Assembly: GCA_022711435.1 (NCBI GenBank)
Contig: JAKLFB010000016.1
Span: 1 to 64,000 of the forward strand
DNA: 64,000 bases
Reading direction: 5' to 3'
Origin: Verrucomicrobiota bacterium
GTDB taxonomy: Bacteria > Verrucomicrobiota > Verrucomicrobiia > Limisphaerales > UBA1319
Shown here: positions 9,251-18,887 of the stretch, piece by piece
Layout: each line of letters opens with the position of its first letter
Position numbering within the stretch: the stretch's first letter is position 1
The notes under the pieces: model-generated
The model's database searches: none
The model's input: the letters and a program-made list of their open reading frames with translations, nothing else
What the model was told of the DNA's origin: nothing
Program-made: the position numbers and the translations under genes

Positions 9251-10000
9251 ATGAATCCATCGGGCGTTTGCATTCTGGGAAGCGGCAGCCGCGGAAGAGC
9301 GGTTTGGAGGGCCGGATTCACCTTGATCGAGCTATTGGTGGTGGTAGCGATCATTGCGATATTGGCGGGCATGCTGCTGCCGGTATTGAGCAAGGCGAAG
9401 GCGAAGTCGCATCGGGTCCATTGTGTCAACAGCCTGCGCCAACTGGGGCTTGGGCTGACGATGTATGCGGACGAGAACAAGGATCGACTGCCGACGGTGG
9501 TTCGGACGGCATCATCGTTTACGACGTATTACCTGCGGCGCAGCTACGACGACCACATGAATCTGGGGATGCTGCTGAAGCACAAGCTGGTGACGTCGCC
9601 GATGTCCTATTACTGCGCGTCGCGGGTGCGGCGTCCAGGCGAGGTGCTGGCCTACAACGCGCCGGACAACGAATGGGATGGGCCGATAGTCCGGTCATCG
9701 TATCCGGCGAGGCTGCTTGAGATCGACGGGCAGCCGATGGAATCGACGGGGGAATGGAAGCTGCCGCAGTATGTGCGGAAAGTGGTCTACAGCGATTTTG
9801 TGGGTGTGATGGGGTATCAGGGGGGCGGGATCACGCAGTTTCACATCTACTTGCCTCATGACGGCGCCGGGTACAACCGGCTCTTTGGGGACGGATCAGT
9901 GCGTTGGACGCGGCCGGGGCCTCTGACCAGCCGGATCAGCGAGACGGCCGCGCCGCCGTCGCGGCAGATCAAGTTTTACGAGGAGCTGGATTCGCTATAG
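9251..10000 (+). CDS. Pseudopilin-like protein with N-terminal methylation motif
   Basis: This protein of about 249 residues carries a type IV pilin/type II secretion prepilin leader. The cleavage motif is G-F-T-L-I-E near residues 22-27, followed by a hydrophobic helix. The C-terminal part ends in an FGDGSVRW segment, as in the large PVC families of stand-alone pseudopilins (DUF1559-like). The ATG at 9251 is preferred over an in-frame TTG at 9245. No secretion-system genes are adjacent, which is usual for this family in Verrucomicrobia and Planctomycetes. The exact role is unknown. Its last 6 bases overlap the convergent Asp-box gene. Confidence 0.85.
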   Translation: MNPSGVCILGSGSRGRAVWRAGFTLIELLVVVAIIAILAGMLLPVLSKAKAKSHRVHCVNSLRQLGLGLTMYADENKDRLPTVVRTASSFTTYYLRRSYDDHMNLGMLLKHKLVTSPMSYYCASRVRRPGEVLAYNAPDNEWDGPIVRSSYPARLLEIDGQPMESTGEWKLPQYVRKVVYSDFVGVMGYQGGGITQFHIYLPHDGAGYNRLFGDGSVRWTRPGPLTSRISETAAPPSRQIKFYEELDSL

Positions 10001-11464
10001 GGCCGGCCTTTTCTCCGGTCGGGCGAAGGGGCCGTCCATGTGCCGGGGGAGCCGGAAGACATCACCGTTTTGGCGGCAGAAGTAGAGCCAGGACTCGGAA
10101 GGCTGGCGGGCGTGGCCATCCGCCCAAAACGCGTAGAAATCAGGGTGTGCGTTGACGGGGCGGCGGGCGAAGGTGTGGTTGCGGGGGCTGTTGCGGGTGA
10201 GCTGTTTGATTTTCGTCCAGGTCCGGCCCTGGTCGGAGCTGGTCCACATGGCGATTTCGCCGCCGGGGTTATAGGGTTGCGGGCCGGTCTCGGTGGGGGC
10301 GATGATGCGCCAGAGGCGATCCGACTCGAGGTAGAGGGAGCCCATGTCGTAATTGTTGCCGGATTGCATGGCGGTTCGGATGTCCCAGGCCTGGCCGGTC
10401 CAGCAGGCGAGGCGCCAGATTCGGGGGTCGTTTTTAGGCCCGGACTCGTAGCCTTTGCTGGTGAGAAAGAGGATGACGGGGTGCCCATTTGAATCGAACA
10501 GGATATCCTTGATATAGACGAGGAGGTCTTCGGCGACATAGTCATGGACGAGGGCGGGGTTGTCGCGCGAGGTCAGGGGCAGCGTGAGGGGAACGCCGGC
10601 GGCATTGTGCCAGGTGCGCCCGCCGTCGCGGGTTTCGACATAATAGAGGTTGCTGCGCCAGTTGAGGCCCTTGCCCTGGGGATGGAAATCGAAGGCGGAG
10701 GCGGCACGGCCGGGGGTGACGGCGCTGATCTGGTAATGGCCGGCCTCGATGGCCGCCACCCGCTGCCAGGCCGACCACTGGACACCGTCGGGACTCGACA
10801 TGAAACAAATCGTGCGGGCGGCCGGGTAATTGTAGCGGGTGAAGAAGCACTCGAAACCGCGATCGGGGACGTGCCAGGCTTGGTAGTAGGAGAAATTCGT
10901 CATGGGCGTTGTCCGCCCCTCTTCGAGCTTGGAGGCGGGGATCCATTCGAACTCGCGGACATCGAGCGGCTGGCGGCTGCGGTGGATGTAGGATGGCCGG
11001 CCGGTGCCGTGCGAGGTCGAGAAGATCCAGATGAATCCCCGGTCATCGAGCGAGATCACCGGATTGTCGTGGGCATCGGTGGTGCGCTTATCGAGCAGCA
11101 GCGTTGGCCGCGGCACCATGCCTGTCCGATGATCGTAGTAGGAGACAAAATGGAGGAGGTGGCGCGAATCGTTTGTCGGGGCGCCGCCGTAGCAGAAGAA
11201 CGTTTTGCGGGCTTTTTCGGAGTAGACGGCGAAGGGCTGGTGTTTGGCGCAGTAAGTGCCGAGGCCGCCGCTGTATTTGTAGACGTATTCGTCGTTGGAG
11301 GGCTGGTTCATGTACCAGACGCCGCGGTAGCCATCCTCCTGCCGGTTGAGGGTGACGCCGGGATCCGGGAGCGCGGCGAAGCCGGCACCGGGGACGAGGA
11401 GGCCGAGGATGAGGCAGCCGCCGGCCCAGAGCCGGCTGGTGTGTTTTATGACGCGAGGTTTCAT
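9995..11464 (-). CDS. Secreted BNR/Asp-box repeat protein
   Basis: This protein of about 489 residues has a signal peptide (hydrophobic region ending near ...PGAGFAA) and a predicted six-bladed beta-propeller of the BNR-4 type. Asp-box motifs are visible, for example RDGGRTW and SSDQGRTW. The family includes sialidase-like and polysaccharide-lyase-like proteins, so a carbohydrate substrate is likely, but the specific activity cannot be read from sequence. The ATG at 11464 is chosen because it begins the signal peptide; the frame stays open a further 104 codons upstream with an unconvincing composition. It converges with the pseudopilin gene, overlapping by 6 bp. Confidence 0.82.
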   Translation of the reverse strand: MKPRVIKHTSRLWAGGCLILGLLVPGAGFAALPDPGVTLNRQEDGYRGVWYMNQPSNDEYVYKYSGGLGTYCAKHQPFAVYSEKARKTFFCYGGAPTNDSRHLLHFVSYYDHRTGMVPRPTLLLDKRTTDAHDNPVISLDDRGFIWIFSTSHGTGRPSYIHRSRQPLDVREFEWIPASKLEEGRTTPMTNFSYYQAWHVPDRGFECFFTRYNYPAARTICFMSSPDGVQWSAWQRVAAIEAGHYQISAVTPGRAASAFDFHPQGKGLNWRSNLYYVETRDGGRTWHNAAGVPLTLPLTSRDNPALVHDYVAEDLLVYIKDILFDSNGHPVILFLTSKGYESGPKNDPRIWRLACWTGQAWDIRTAMQSGNNYDMGSLYLESDRLWRIIAPTETGPQPYNPGGEIAMWTSSDQGRTWTKIKQLTRNSPRNHTFARRPVNAHPDFYAFWADGHARQPSESWLYFCRQNGDVFRLPRHMDGPFARPEKRPAL

Positions 11465-11570
11465 AGAATGTCTAGCATTTCTCGGGCTCCGTAACAACCG
11501 GTCGTCCCTGGCGGCCGGGCCCCGCATGGCGAGGCCGAACCCTCCCGGGGCGCGGGGGCGGAGCGATGGA

Positions 11571-14500
11571 TCACTGCGAACGCCGGACCCGGTAGAACCG
11601 GATCGTGTCGGCGGGGTTCGAATCGGTGGCGTGATGCGGGTTGCCGGTGCCGCTGACAGTATCGAGCGTGGTCCATCCGGTTGGGGCGAGCTGGGTATTG
11701 TATTCGACCACGTACTGGGCTCCTGAGCGGGTGGGGAACTGGAAATGAAATCCGGCGCCATCGAGGAGCGGATCATCGATCTGGATTTCCTCGGGCGGAG
11801 GCGGGACCTGGGCGAACACGAGGTAATTCAAGGCGAGGTCGGCGGTAATTCCGCAGGCAGCGAGGCGGAAGGTGGCGGGGCCGTCGAGGGAGAGCACCTT
11901 GGACTGGCCGAGGTCATCTTTGAGTTCGGCGTGCTGATAGCCGGCGCGGGCAGCGAGGTTGAATCGGCCGAGGGCGGAGACGGATTGGCCGGGCTGGGTG
12001 GGATCGCTGGTTACGGATTGCAGGCAGACTTGGGCGGCAGCGGGGGTGGACGCCCGCAGGAACACCTGGTATGGGCCGGCGGCGAAGGTCCGGGTGTAGT
12101 TGAGCCAGTCGGTCGGGCTCCACTGCCAGACATCATAGTCCGGTGCGCCGCTGCTCACGTATTTGGATCGCAATCCATCGAGAGTGTAGCGGGTCGTCGT
12201 TGGGTCGAAGAACCGGTAGGCCTGCTGCGGATCGCCGGCGGAAGGAACGGCGATCGAGAAGTCCACGCCGCTGGTGCCGGCGCGGTCGAAGTAACCGTTG
12301 CCATCGGGATTGATCACGGCGCCGCCGGGAGTCAGGCCGGAGGGGGGCGGATCATTGATGTATTGGCCGCTGCCGAAGTTGTAGTCCTCGACTTCGACCG
12401 ACAGGGCGCCTGTGGGATAGAGCGTGTTGAACTCGAGCGTTTGCGAGACCAGGCCGAGGACGTTTTGGGCCCGGATTTCGCCCTCGTAGAACGCGTTGGG
12501 CTCGAGGCCGCGGTAGACGGCGAGCCGGTTGGTCGGATCGCCGCTGATTTCGAGGGCGGAGCTGACGTCGGCGCCGTTGAGGATGAGATGGATGTCGGAT
12601 GCGGCGGTGTCGGCGACGGAGACCACGTGGAAGGAGACGCCCTGGCTGGCCGTATGAAAGCTGGTCTGGTTGGCGGGGACCAGGTTGGCGATGGCGGGCG
12701 GGAGGGGGGTGAGGCTGGCCTGGAGGTTATCGATCTGGGCGAAATCGCCCGGGACTCCCTGGTCGGCAGCGATGCGCAGCCGGCCGAGGTACTCGCCTGC
12801 GGAGATGCCCTGTGCCCAGAGCAATCCCTCGCCTCGAACGGTTCCGTCCATGACCAGATCGAACGTGTGTGATTTCGGCCCGTCGAGGTAATTGATGATC
12901 TCGTAGTGGTGCCAGGACTCGTCGAGGTCAGCGATCTCGTACCACGTGCTGGCGCGCAGGCGGGCGATTTTGCCCGGGATGACTCCCCAGCCGAGCGAGC
13001 TGGCCTGAGTTTCCTGCCCGGTCCGGTTGACCGACAGGAGGAGCGTGGGGGAGAAGGCCGTGCTGGCGCGGGCATCGAACGCGATCGTCAAGATGCCGGA
13101 GTTGAACGGGGTGAAGTCCATGATGTCCTGGCTGGAGACACCCGTCTGGGCGCGCTGGAGGGCTTTGCCATAGGGCGCCACACCGGAATCCACGATTTGA
13201 GAAGGATCGCCCAGCCGGCCCGCGGTCCAGACGGCGAGGCCATCGGTGACATTGCCGAGCGGCCCGAGGGGGTAGATCGTGTTGTCGGCGAAACCGTGGG
13301 AGTCGACGACGGTGGTCTTCTGTCGAATCGTGTTGAACTGAACGGTGGCGGTTCCGATGCCGAAGGCATTGCTGGCGGTGATTTCGGCGGTATAGACCTG
13401 GTTGGGCTGGAGGCCTGGGAAGGAGACCTGGCGGGCGAGCGGCTCGCCGGCGACGACGAGCTGGCCGCTCACATCCTGGCCGTTGAGCTGCATGGTGATG
13501 CCCGCGGGATCGATGGCCCCTTCCGATGTGACCTCGAACTGCATCCCGTTGGCCGCGGGGTGGAAATGGGCCCGATGCGCAGGCACGATGTTGGCGATGA
13601 CGGGAGGCGGCAGGTTTTCCTGGCTGGCGGTGACGCGGAGGTTGTCGAGTTCGCCGTAGGTGCCGGCGGTCCCGCGGATGGCGCCGAAGCGGAAGCGCCC
13701 GAATCCGGTCCCCGCCGCGAAGGTCGACCGCCAGATGAGGTTGCGCCCGACGACCTGGCCATCGACCTCGAGATCGAACGTGGCGCCGCGGGGGCCACTG
13801 AGGTAGTTGATCATCTCGTAGTGATGCCACTGGGTATCGAGATCCATGATGGAGACCCAGGCGGATCCGTCGTAAAAGGCGAGTTTGCCAGGGTTGATGC
13901 CGAAGCCGATGAAGGAGGCCTGGGAGGCGCTGCCGACTGGCTGCATGCCGATATCGAGCGTCCGCCCCGTGGCCGTTGAAACCCGGGCATCGAAGGCAAG
14001 CGTCAGGATGCCGGCAGCGACGGGAGCGACTTCGAGGTAATCGCTGTTGTCCGTGCCCATCTGTTCTCGATGGAACACCTTGGCATGCTGGCCGTCGGCC
14101 AGATCGACGATTTGAGCGGGCACGGCCGACGGAAGCCACGTGCCGCCGTCATGGGTGATGGCCTGCAGATTGCCCAGAGGATACACGGCCTCGCTCTCGA
14201 ATCCGCCGGAGTCGAACAGCAGCACCTCGCCGGTTGCGGTGTTGAACTCGAAGGTCCACGAGACGGGGCCGCTAACGTTCTGCGCCGTGATGACGGCGGT
14301 GTAGGAGCGATCGGGCTGCAGCTTGTTGTAGGCGACGAGGTGATTGGTCGCGCTGCTGACGATGGCCAGATCGGCGGTCACATCCGCGCCATTCAGCGTC
14401 AGGGTGATGCCCGGGGGCGCCAGCGGAGCGGCCGATCGAACCTCGAAATGGATGCCTTTCTGGGCGTCGTGGAAAGCGTGGTTGACCGGGGTGACATTGA

Positions 14501-15356
14501 CGATCTCGGGCGGCAGAACGAGCCCGGCGGCGGGCGCGATCCGGACCGAATCCAGGTCGAAGCCGCGCGCGTCATCGGCGGCGCTGCATTGGGTTCCCAC
14601 GTGCAGGTTGGTATGGGCGCCGACGGGGGCGGCGAGCTCGCGGAACCGGTGGGGGGCCAGGCTGGTGAACTGCTGGACGGCGGTCTCGTCGGCCAGGTGG
14701 ACGGCGAAGATCCGATTAGGCGGATCGAGGCGGACCGTGATGGAATAGACGTGCTGAGGGGCGAGGGTGATGCCGGTGTCGACGGCGTTCTCGATGATGA
14801 CGGAGCTGCCGTTGCCGGTGACGTTGTCGTAGATCCAGAAGGTGCGTCCGGCGTAGGCGCCGGACGCGTGGGCGGCGCCGGCGGCGAAGATGCTCCAGGC
14901 CGTGGTTGAATCCGTGCCGGCAGTCAGGCGCAGCCCGTTTCGGCCGAAGATATGCAGGCGGTCGTTAAAGGCGGTGAAGGTCGATTCGAAGGCGGCGGGA
15001 TCTTCGTTCAGGCGGAACTTGAAGGAGATCTGGTGGGGCTGGGTGACGTCGACGCCGCCGTCGGTCAGGTAGGCGCGGGCGATATTGCGGGCGCCGGTGC
15101 CGCTGCTGGTGACGGCCAGATAGGGCGTGGGCGCATCGATGGGGCTGGCGGTATCCACGCCGATGGTCAGGCCGGCGGCTTGCTGCCAGCCAGCGACCCA
15201 GCCGGCTCCCGCGTCCCCGGGATACACCAGATCGTCGAAATTGGATTCGATGTCGCCGCGGAGTCCGGCAGCGGTGGCCAGGACTGCCGCACCGGTTGCG
15301 ATCGTGAAGGAAGCCGCCCGCCGGAACCGGCGAGCCATTGGAGATAGAGTGTTCAT
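11571..15356 (-). CDS. Large secreted modular protein (Ig-like and LamG-like repeats, CBM-like domain)
   Basis: This 1261-residue exported protein has an N-terminal signal peptide with a twin-Arg-containing n-region (MARRFRRAASF). An N-terminal concanavalin-like region is followed by an Ig-like module that recurs three times, each beginning PP-x-I-x-N-x-(T/V)-P and containing LNGADV or LNGQDV. The first two are followed by LamG-like modules with near-identical motifs (ILT(L/I)AFDAR, WHHYE, NYL(S/D)GP). A CBM6-like segment comes next (VEVEDYNFGSGQY, about 1010). The C-terminus has a short module ending FYRVRRSQ that resembles the ends of other secreted proteins in this window. The likely role is surface or glycan binding. 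No catalytic domain was recognised. Confidence 0.75.
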   Translation of the reverse strand: MNTLSPMARRFRRAASFTIATGAAVLATAAGLRGDIESNFDDLVYPGDAGAGWVAGWQQAAGLTIGVDTASPIDAPTPYLAVTSSGTGARNIARAYLTDGGVDVTQPHQISFKFRLNEDPAAFESTFTAFNDRLHIFGRNGLRLTAGTDSTTAWSIFAAGAAHASGAYAGRTFWIYDNVTGNGSSVIIENAVDTGITLAPQHVYSITVRLDPPNRIFAVHLADETAVQQFTSLAPHRFRELAAPVGAHTNLHVGTQCSAADDARGFDLDSVRIAPAAGLVLPPEIVNVTPVNHAFHDAQKGIHFEVRSAAPLAPPGITLTLNGADVTADLAIVSSATNHLVAYNKLQPDRSYTAVITAQNVSGPVSWTFEFNTATGEVLLFDSGGFESEAVYPLGNLQAITHDGGTWLPSAVPAQIVDLADGQHAKVFHREQMGTDNSDYLEVAPVAAGILTLAFDARVSTATGRTLDIGMQPVGSASQASFIGFGINPGKLAFYDGSAWVSIMDLDTQWHHYEMINYLSGPRGATFDLEVDGQVVGRNLIWRSTFAAGTGFGRFRFGAIRGTAGTYGELDNLRVTASQENLPPPVIANIVPAHRAHFHPAANGMQFEVTSEGAIDPAGITMQLNGQDVSGQLVVAGEPLARQVSFPGLQPNQVYTAEITASNAFGIGTATVQFNTIRQKTTVVDSHGFADNTIYPLGPLGNVTDGLAVWTAGRLGDPSQIVDSGVAPYGKALQRAQTGVSSQDIMDFTPFNSGILTIAFDARASTAFSPTLLLSVNRTGQETQASSLGWGVIPGKIARLRASTWYEIADLDESWHHYEIINYLDGPKSHTFDLVMDGTVRGEGLLWAQGISAGEYLGRLRIAADQGVPGDFAQIDNLQASLTPLPPAIANLVPANQTSFHTASQGVSFHVVSVADTAASDIHLILNGADVSSALEISGDPTNRLAVYRGLEPNAFYEGEIRAQNVLGLVSQTLEFNTLYPTGALSVEVEDYNFGSGQYINDPPPSGLTPGGAVINPDGNGYFDRAGTSGVDFSIAVPSAGDPQQAYRFFDPTTTRYTLDGLRSKYVSSGAPDYDVWQWSPTDWLNYTRTFAAGPYQVFLRASTPAAAQVCLQSVTSDPTQPGQSVSALGRFNLAARAGYQHAELKDDLGQSKVLSLDGPATFRLAACGITADLALNYLVFAQVPPPPEEIQIDDPLLDGAGFHFQFPTRSGAQYVVEYNTQLAPTGWTTLDTVSGTGNPHHATDSNPADTIRFYRVRRSQ

Positions 15357-15509
15357 GGCCTGCGGAAGGGATGGGTTCGATTTCGCCTATCCTTAACCCG
15401 ATGGGGCGCGATTGACAAGCCGAAAGGGCCGGTTCTTCCAGCATTGCCAAGGCGCGACCATGGGGATTATGTTTTGAGCGGCGACAGGGTGGCCGATCCT
15501 GTCGGATGC

Positions 15510-16307
15510 ATGACCGAGCCCAAGGTTCAGCTGGACGTGTTCGAGGGACCGCTCGATCTCCTTCTGTATTTGATCAAGAAGGAGGAGGTGAGCATTTACG
15601 AGGTGAATCTGACCCGGGTGGCGACGCAGTTCATCGAGCATGTGGAGCGGATGCAGCAGCTGGACCTGGACGTGGCGGGCGAGTTTCTGGTGATGGCGGC
15701 GACGCTGATGTATATCAAGAGCCGCGAGCTGCTGCCGGCGGACCAGGCGGTTGCGGCCGAGGAGGAGGACGAGGCGCTGGATCCGCGCTGGGAGCTGATC
15801 CGCCAGCTCGTCGAGTACAAGAAGTTCAAGGACATGGCGGCCCACCTCCAGGGCCGGGAGATCGCCCAGGAAAGCACCTACGTGCGGCAGCCGCCTCCGC
15901 TGGCCGACGAGGGGCCGCGCCCGGCAGCGCGGGGGGACGTGACCCTGTTCGACCTGCTGCGGGCGGTGGGGGAGATCCTGCGCCGGCAAAACCAGCGCGG
16001 CCCTGTCGAGGAGATCTTCGAGGAGCGCTGGACCGTCAGCGACAAGATCGAATGGATCCGCGAATCGATCGCCCAGCGGCATCGGGTGAGGTTCTCGGAG
16101 CTGTTCCGCGACGACAGCGGGCGGGTCGAGGTGGTGGTGACGTTCCTGGCCTTGCTCGAAATGGTCCGCCTGCGCTGGATTCGGATCCAGCAGCCCGAGG
16201 AATTCGGCGAGATCGAGGTTGCCCTGGCCGATGCCGGTCCGGGCGGATCGGCGCCTCCGGCGGCATCGACCCCCACTTCCCCCACTCCATCGCATGGAAA
16301 CCCCTGA
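15510..16307 (+). CDS. scpA: Segregation and condensation protein A
   Basis: ScpA is the kleisin subunit that, with ScpB, binds the SMC ATPase to compact and segregate the chromosome. The 265-residue product shows the family N-terminus (VFEGPLDLLLYLIKKEE), the A-T-L-M-Y-I-K-S-R-E-L-L-P segment and the C-terminal winged-helix region with VTFLALLEMVRL. The ATG at 15510 is chosen because the family signature begins directly after it. The stop overlaps the start of scpB by 14 bp, so translation is probably coupled. The upstream gene is divergent, so the promoter should lie in 15357-15509. Confidence 0.95.
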   Translation: MTEPKVQLDVFEGPLDLLLYLIKKEEVSIYEVNLTRVATQFIEHVERMQQLDLDVAGEFLVMAATLMYIKSRELLPADQAVAAEEEDEALDPRWELIRQLVEYKKFKDMAAHLQGREIAQESTYVRQPPPLADEGPRPAARGDVTLFDLLRAVGEILRRQNQRGPVEEIFEERWTVSDKIEWIRESIAQRHRVRFSELFRDDSGRVEVVVTFLALLEMVRLRWIRIQQPEEFGEIEVALADAGPGGSAPPAASTPTSPTPSHGNP

Positions 16308-17142
16308 AGTGCCTCCGGCTGTCCCGGAGCTGAAATTCATCCTCGAAGCGGCGTTGTTTCACGCCCAGAAGCCGCTGACTGTCGAGGAGCTGCGGGAGCT
16401 GCTTGCGGCTGCCGCGCAATCCGAGGAGCCGGAGACCAAGGCGTGGAAAAAGGTCCGGACCGACGATGCGCGCCAGGCGCTGGAGGCGTTGGCGGCGGAG
16501 CTGGAGAAGGCCGGCCGGAGCTTCCGGCTGGTGTGCGTGGCGGGCGCGTGGCAGTTTGTGACCCAGCCTGTGTATGCGCCCTGGCTGCGGTCGCTGCTCG
16601 GTCAGAAGCCCCGGCTGCCGCGGCTTTCGCAGCCTGCACTCGAGACCCTGGCGATCATCGCCTATCGGCAGCCGGTCACCCGAGCCGAGATGGAGCAGAT
16701 TCGCGGGGTGTCGGTGGACGGGGTGCTGCAGACGCTGCTCGAGCGCGGCCTGGTCGAGCCGGTCGGCCGGGCGGAGGCGATCGGCCGGCCGGTCACGTTT
16801 GGAACGACGGCGGCGTTTCTGGAGTATTTCGGGCTGCGCGATCTCGAAGGGCTTCCGGCGGCGGACGAGCTGCGGCGGGCGCCGGCGGTTCGGCCGGAGT
16901 CGCTGGCGACGGCGGAGCCGGGCCTGGCGACCGCGCCGCCCGAGGATCTCCAGGACGCATCCGGCGTGTCCGGGCCGCCCCCTGCGGGATCGGCGGCTGC
17001 CGATGCGCCGCCTCCGGCTTCGGGCCAGCCTCTGCCCGGCGCACCGCGGGATCGAGGGCAGGGAGAGGAGCCGCCCCTCGATTCGGAGGTTCCAGGCGGG
17101 GGCCCTGACCCGGGGAATCCTCCCCGCGAAGGCGAGCCATGA
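16294..17142 (+). CDS. scpB: Segregation and condensation protein B
   Basis: ScpB is the dimeric winged-helix partner of ScpA in the SMC condensin complex. The family core is clear: LSQPALETLAIIAYRQPVTR, then IRGVSVDGVL, then the GRPVTFGTT and FLEYFGL motifs (about residues 105-190). The last 80 or so residues form a Pro/Gly/Ala-rich tail with no fold I recognise, making the 282-residue product longer than many ScpB proteins. The ATG at 16294 lies inside the end of scpA. The TGA overlaps the ATG of pheA as ATGA, so the three genes form a translationally coupled run. Confidence 0.95.
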   Translation: METPEVPPAVPELKFILEAALFHAQKPLTVEELRELLAAAAQSEEPETKAWKKVRTDDARQALEALAAELEKAGRSFRLVCVAGAWQFVTQPVYAPWLRSLLGQKPRLPRLSQPALETLAIIAYRQPVTRAEMEQIRGVSVDGVLQTLLERGLVEPVGRAEAIGRPVTFGTTAAFLEYFGLRDLEGLPAADELRRAPAVRPESLATAEPGLATAPPEDLQDASGVSGPPPAGSAAADAPPPASGQPLPGAPRDRGQGEEPPLDSEVPGGGPDPGNPPREGEP

Positions 17143-18200
17143 ACATCACTCAACTGCGGAAGGCGATTGACCGGCTGGACAGCAGGATCGTGGAGCTGCT
17201 GAACGAGCGAACGCGCCACGTGCTGCGGATCCGGGAGGCGAAGCTGGCGACGGGCGGGGAGGTCTACGCGCCGCACCGGGAGCTGTCGGTGTTCGAGCGT
17301 GTGACGCGGCTGAACCGCGGGCCGATCACGGAGGAAGGCCTGCGGGCGATCTACCGCGAGATCATGTCGAGCGCTCTGGCGCTGCAGAAATCGATGACCA
17401 TCGCCTATCTTGGGCCCGAAGCCACCTTCACGCATCAGGCGGCGGTTCAGAGGTTCGGATCGAGCCTGCGATATTCGGCCCAGAAATCGATCGCGGACAT
17501 TTTCGCCGAGGTTTCCCGGCAGCGGGCGGATTACGGCGTTGTGCCGGTGGAGAACTCGACGGAGGGGGTGGTGACCCACACCCTGGACATGTTTGTGGAC
17601 AGCGATCTGAAGGTGGTTTCGCAGATCGTGATGCCGATTCGGCAATGCCTCCTGAGCCGGAGCCGGCGGGGCCGGATCCAGCGGCTCTATTCGCATCCCC
17701 AGGCGCTGGCCCAATGCCGGGGATATGTGCAGAAGAACCTGTCCCACCTCGAGATCATCGAGACATCGTCGACCACGCGCGCCGCCGAGCTTGCGGGGGC
17801 TCACGCCGACGCGGCCGCGATCGCCAGCGCGATGGCCGCCCAATGCTATCGGCTCGAGATCATCGAGACCGGCATCCAGGACAGCTCCGAGAACGCCACC
17901 CGGTTCCTGGTGCTGGGGCGCGAGTGCAGCCCGCCGACCGGAAAGGACCGCACCAGCCTGATGCTGAGCATTGCGGACAAAGTGGGGGCGCTGCACGCCG
18001 TGCTGGCCTCGTTCCGCCGGTATCGCATCAACATGACCAAGATCGAGTCGCGGCCCAGCAAACGAAAGGCGTGGGAATACTTCTTTTTCATCGACTGCGA
18101 CGGCCATTTCCAGGATCGCCGCCTGGCCAAGGCGATTGCCGACCTCGAACCCCAGTGCAACTTTGTCAAGATCCTCGGATCCTACCCCAATGCGGAGTGA
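17139..18200 (+). CDS. pheA: Bifunctional chorismate mutase / prephenate dehydratase (P-protein)
   Basis: This enzyme converts chorismate to prephenate and then to phenylpyruvate in phenylalanine synthesis. Residues 1-85 form an AroQ-type chorismate mutase helix bundle (IDRLDSRIVELLNERT). About 88-265 is the prephenate dehydratase domain, with GPEATFTHQAA, VPVENSTEGVV and an STTRAAE segment. About 275-353 is an ACT domain with RTSLMLSI and the ESRPSKR regulatory motif, which binds phenylalanine in homologues and suggests feedback inhibition. The length of 353 is normal for the family. The ATG overlaps the scpB stop by 4 bp. Linkage to scpAB looks positional, not functional. Confidence 0.95.
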   Translation: MNITQLRKAIDRLDSRIVELLNERTRHVLRIREAKLATGGEVYAPHRELSVFERVTRLNRGPITEEGLRAIYREIMSSALALQKSMTIAYLGPEATFTHQAAVQRFGSSLRYSAQKSIADIFAEVSRQRADYGVVPVENSTEGVVTHTLDMFVDSDLKVVSQIVMPIRQCLLSRSRRGRIQRLYSHPQALAQCRGYVQKNLSHLEIIETSSTTRAAELAGAHADAAAIASAMAAQCYRLEIIETGIQDSSENATRFLVLGRECSPPTGKDRTSLMLSIADKVGALHAVLASFRRYRINMTKIESRPSKRKAWEYFFFIDCDGHFQDRRLAKAIADLEPQCNFVKILGSYPNAE

Positions 18201-18250
18201 CGATTTTTCTGGTTGGGCGGTCCTGGGAGGATTTGGCAGGATAGCCGCAC

Positions 18251-18865
18251 ATGGGCATTGAGCCGCAGCAATTCGAGGCGATGCGGAGGCGTGTGGCGGG
18301 CGAGAGATTGAGGCGCCGGCCGGCGCCGGTGCTGCCGGGCGCGGCCGGAGGCGGGGGCCGGGTGCATCGGGTCATATTGGGGGTGGATCCTTCCCTGAGG
18401 GGGACGGGGTATGGCCTGGTGCGGGTGGAGCGAACGGGGATGAAGGCGCTGGGGCACGGGACCATCCGCTGCCCGTCGAGCTGGATGCGATCGCGCTGTC
18501 TGGCGAAGATCGCGGAAGAGATCCGGGCCGTTGTGGGCCGGCACGGGCCCACCGTGTGCGCGATCGAAGGCTTGTTCTACGCGCAGAACCTGCAGACGGC
18601 GCTGCTGATGGGAGAGGCGCGCGGGGCTTGCCTGGCGGCGGTGGCGGAGGCGGGCCTGGAGGTTTTCGAGCTGGCGCCGCGGCGGGTGAAGCAGGCGGTG
18701 GTCGGCTACGGCGCCGCCCAGAAGGACGCGGTGGCGCGGATGATTCAGCGGCTGCTGGATCTGGAGGTCCTGCCGGAGCCGGATGCGGCGGACGCCCTGG
18801 CGCTGGCGGTTGCCTACGCGCAGGAATGCCGAGCCGGCGTGCTCAGCCCTTTGAAAGCCATTTGA
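18251..18865 (+). CDS. ruvC: Holliday junction resolvase
   Basis: RuvC is the dimeric endonuclease that cuts Holliday junctions with RuvAB. The acidic catalytic residues are visible in GVDPSLRGTG, AIEGLFY and the C-terminal PDAADALALA. The ATG at 18251 gives about 37 extra Arg/Gly/Pro-rich residues ahead of the usual start. An in-frame GTG at 18362 would begin just before the first beta strand (HRVILGVDPS) and fits the family length better. The true start is therefore uncertain, and I give the longer form. ruvA follows after 22 bp; ruvB is not in the window. Confidence 0.92.
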   Translation: MGIEPQQFEAMRRRVAGERLRRRPAPVLPGAAGGGGRVHRVILGVDPSLRGTGYGLVRVERTGMKALGHGTIRCPSSWMRSRCLAKIAEEIRAVVGRHGPTVCAIEGLFYAQNLQTALLMGEARGACLAAVAEAGLEVFELAPRRVKQAVVGYGAAQKDAVARMIQRLLDLEVLPEPDAADALALAVAYAQECRAGVLSPLKAI

Positions 18866-18887
18866 GGCGTAGCGGACCGATGCATCC

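Noticed and set aside
11612..11632. T-loop-like GGTTCGAATC string suggesting a tRNA
   Set aside because: It lies inside the coding sequence of the 1261-residue surface protein, and no acceptor or anticodon stem can be built around it.
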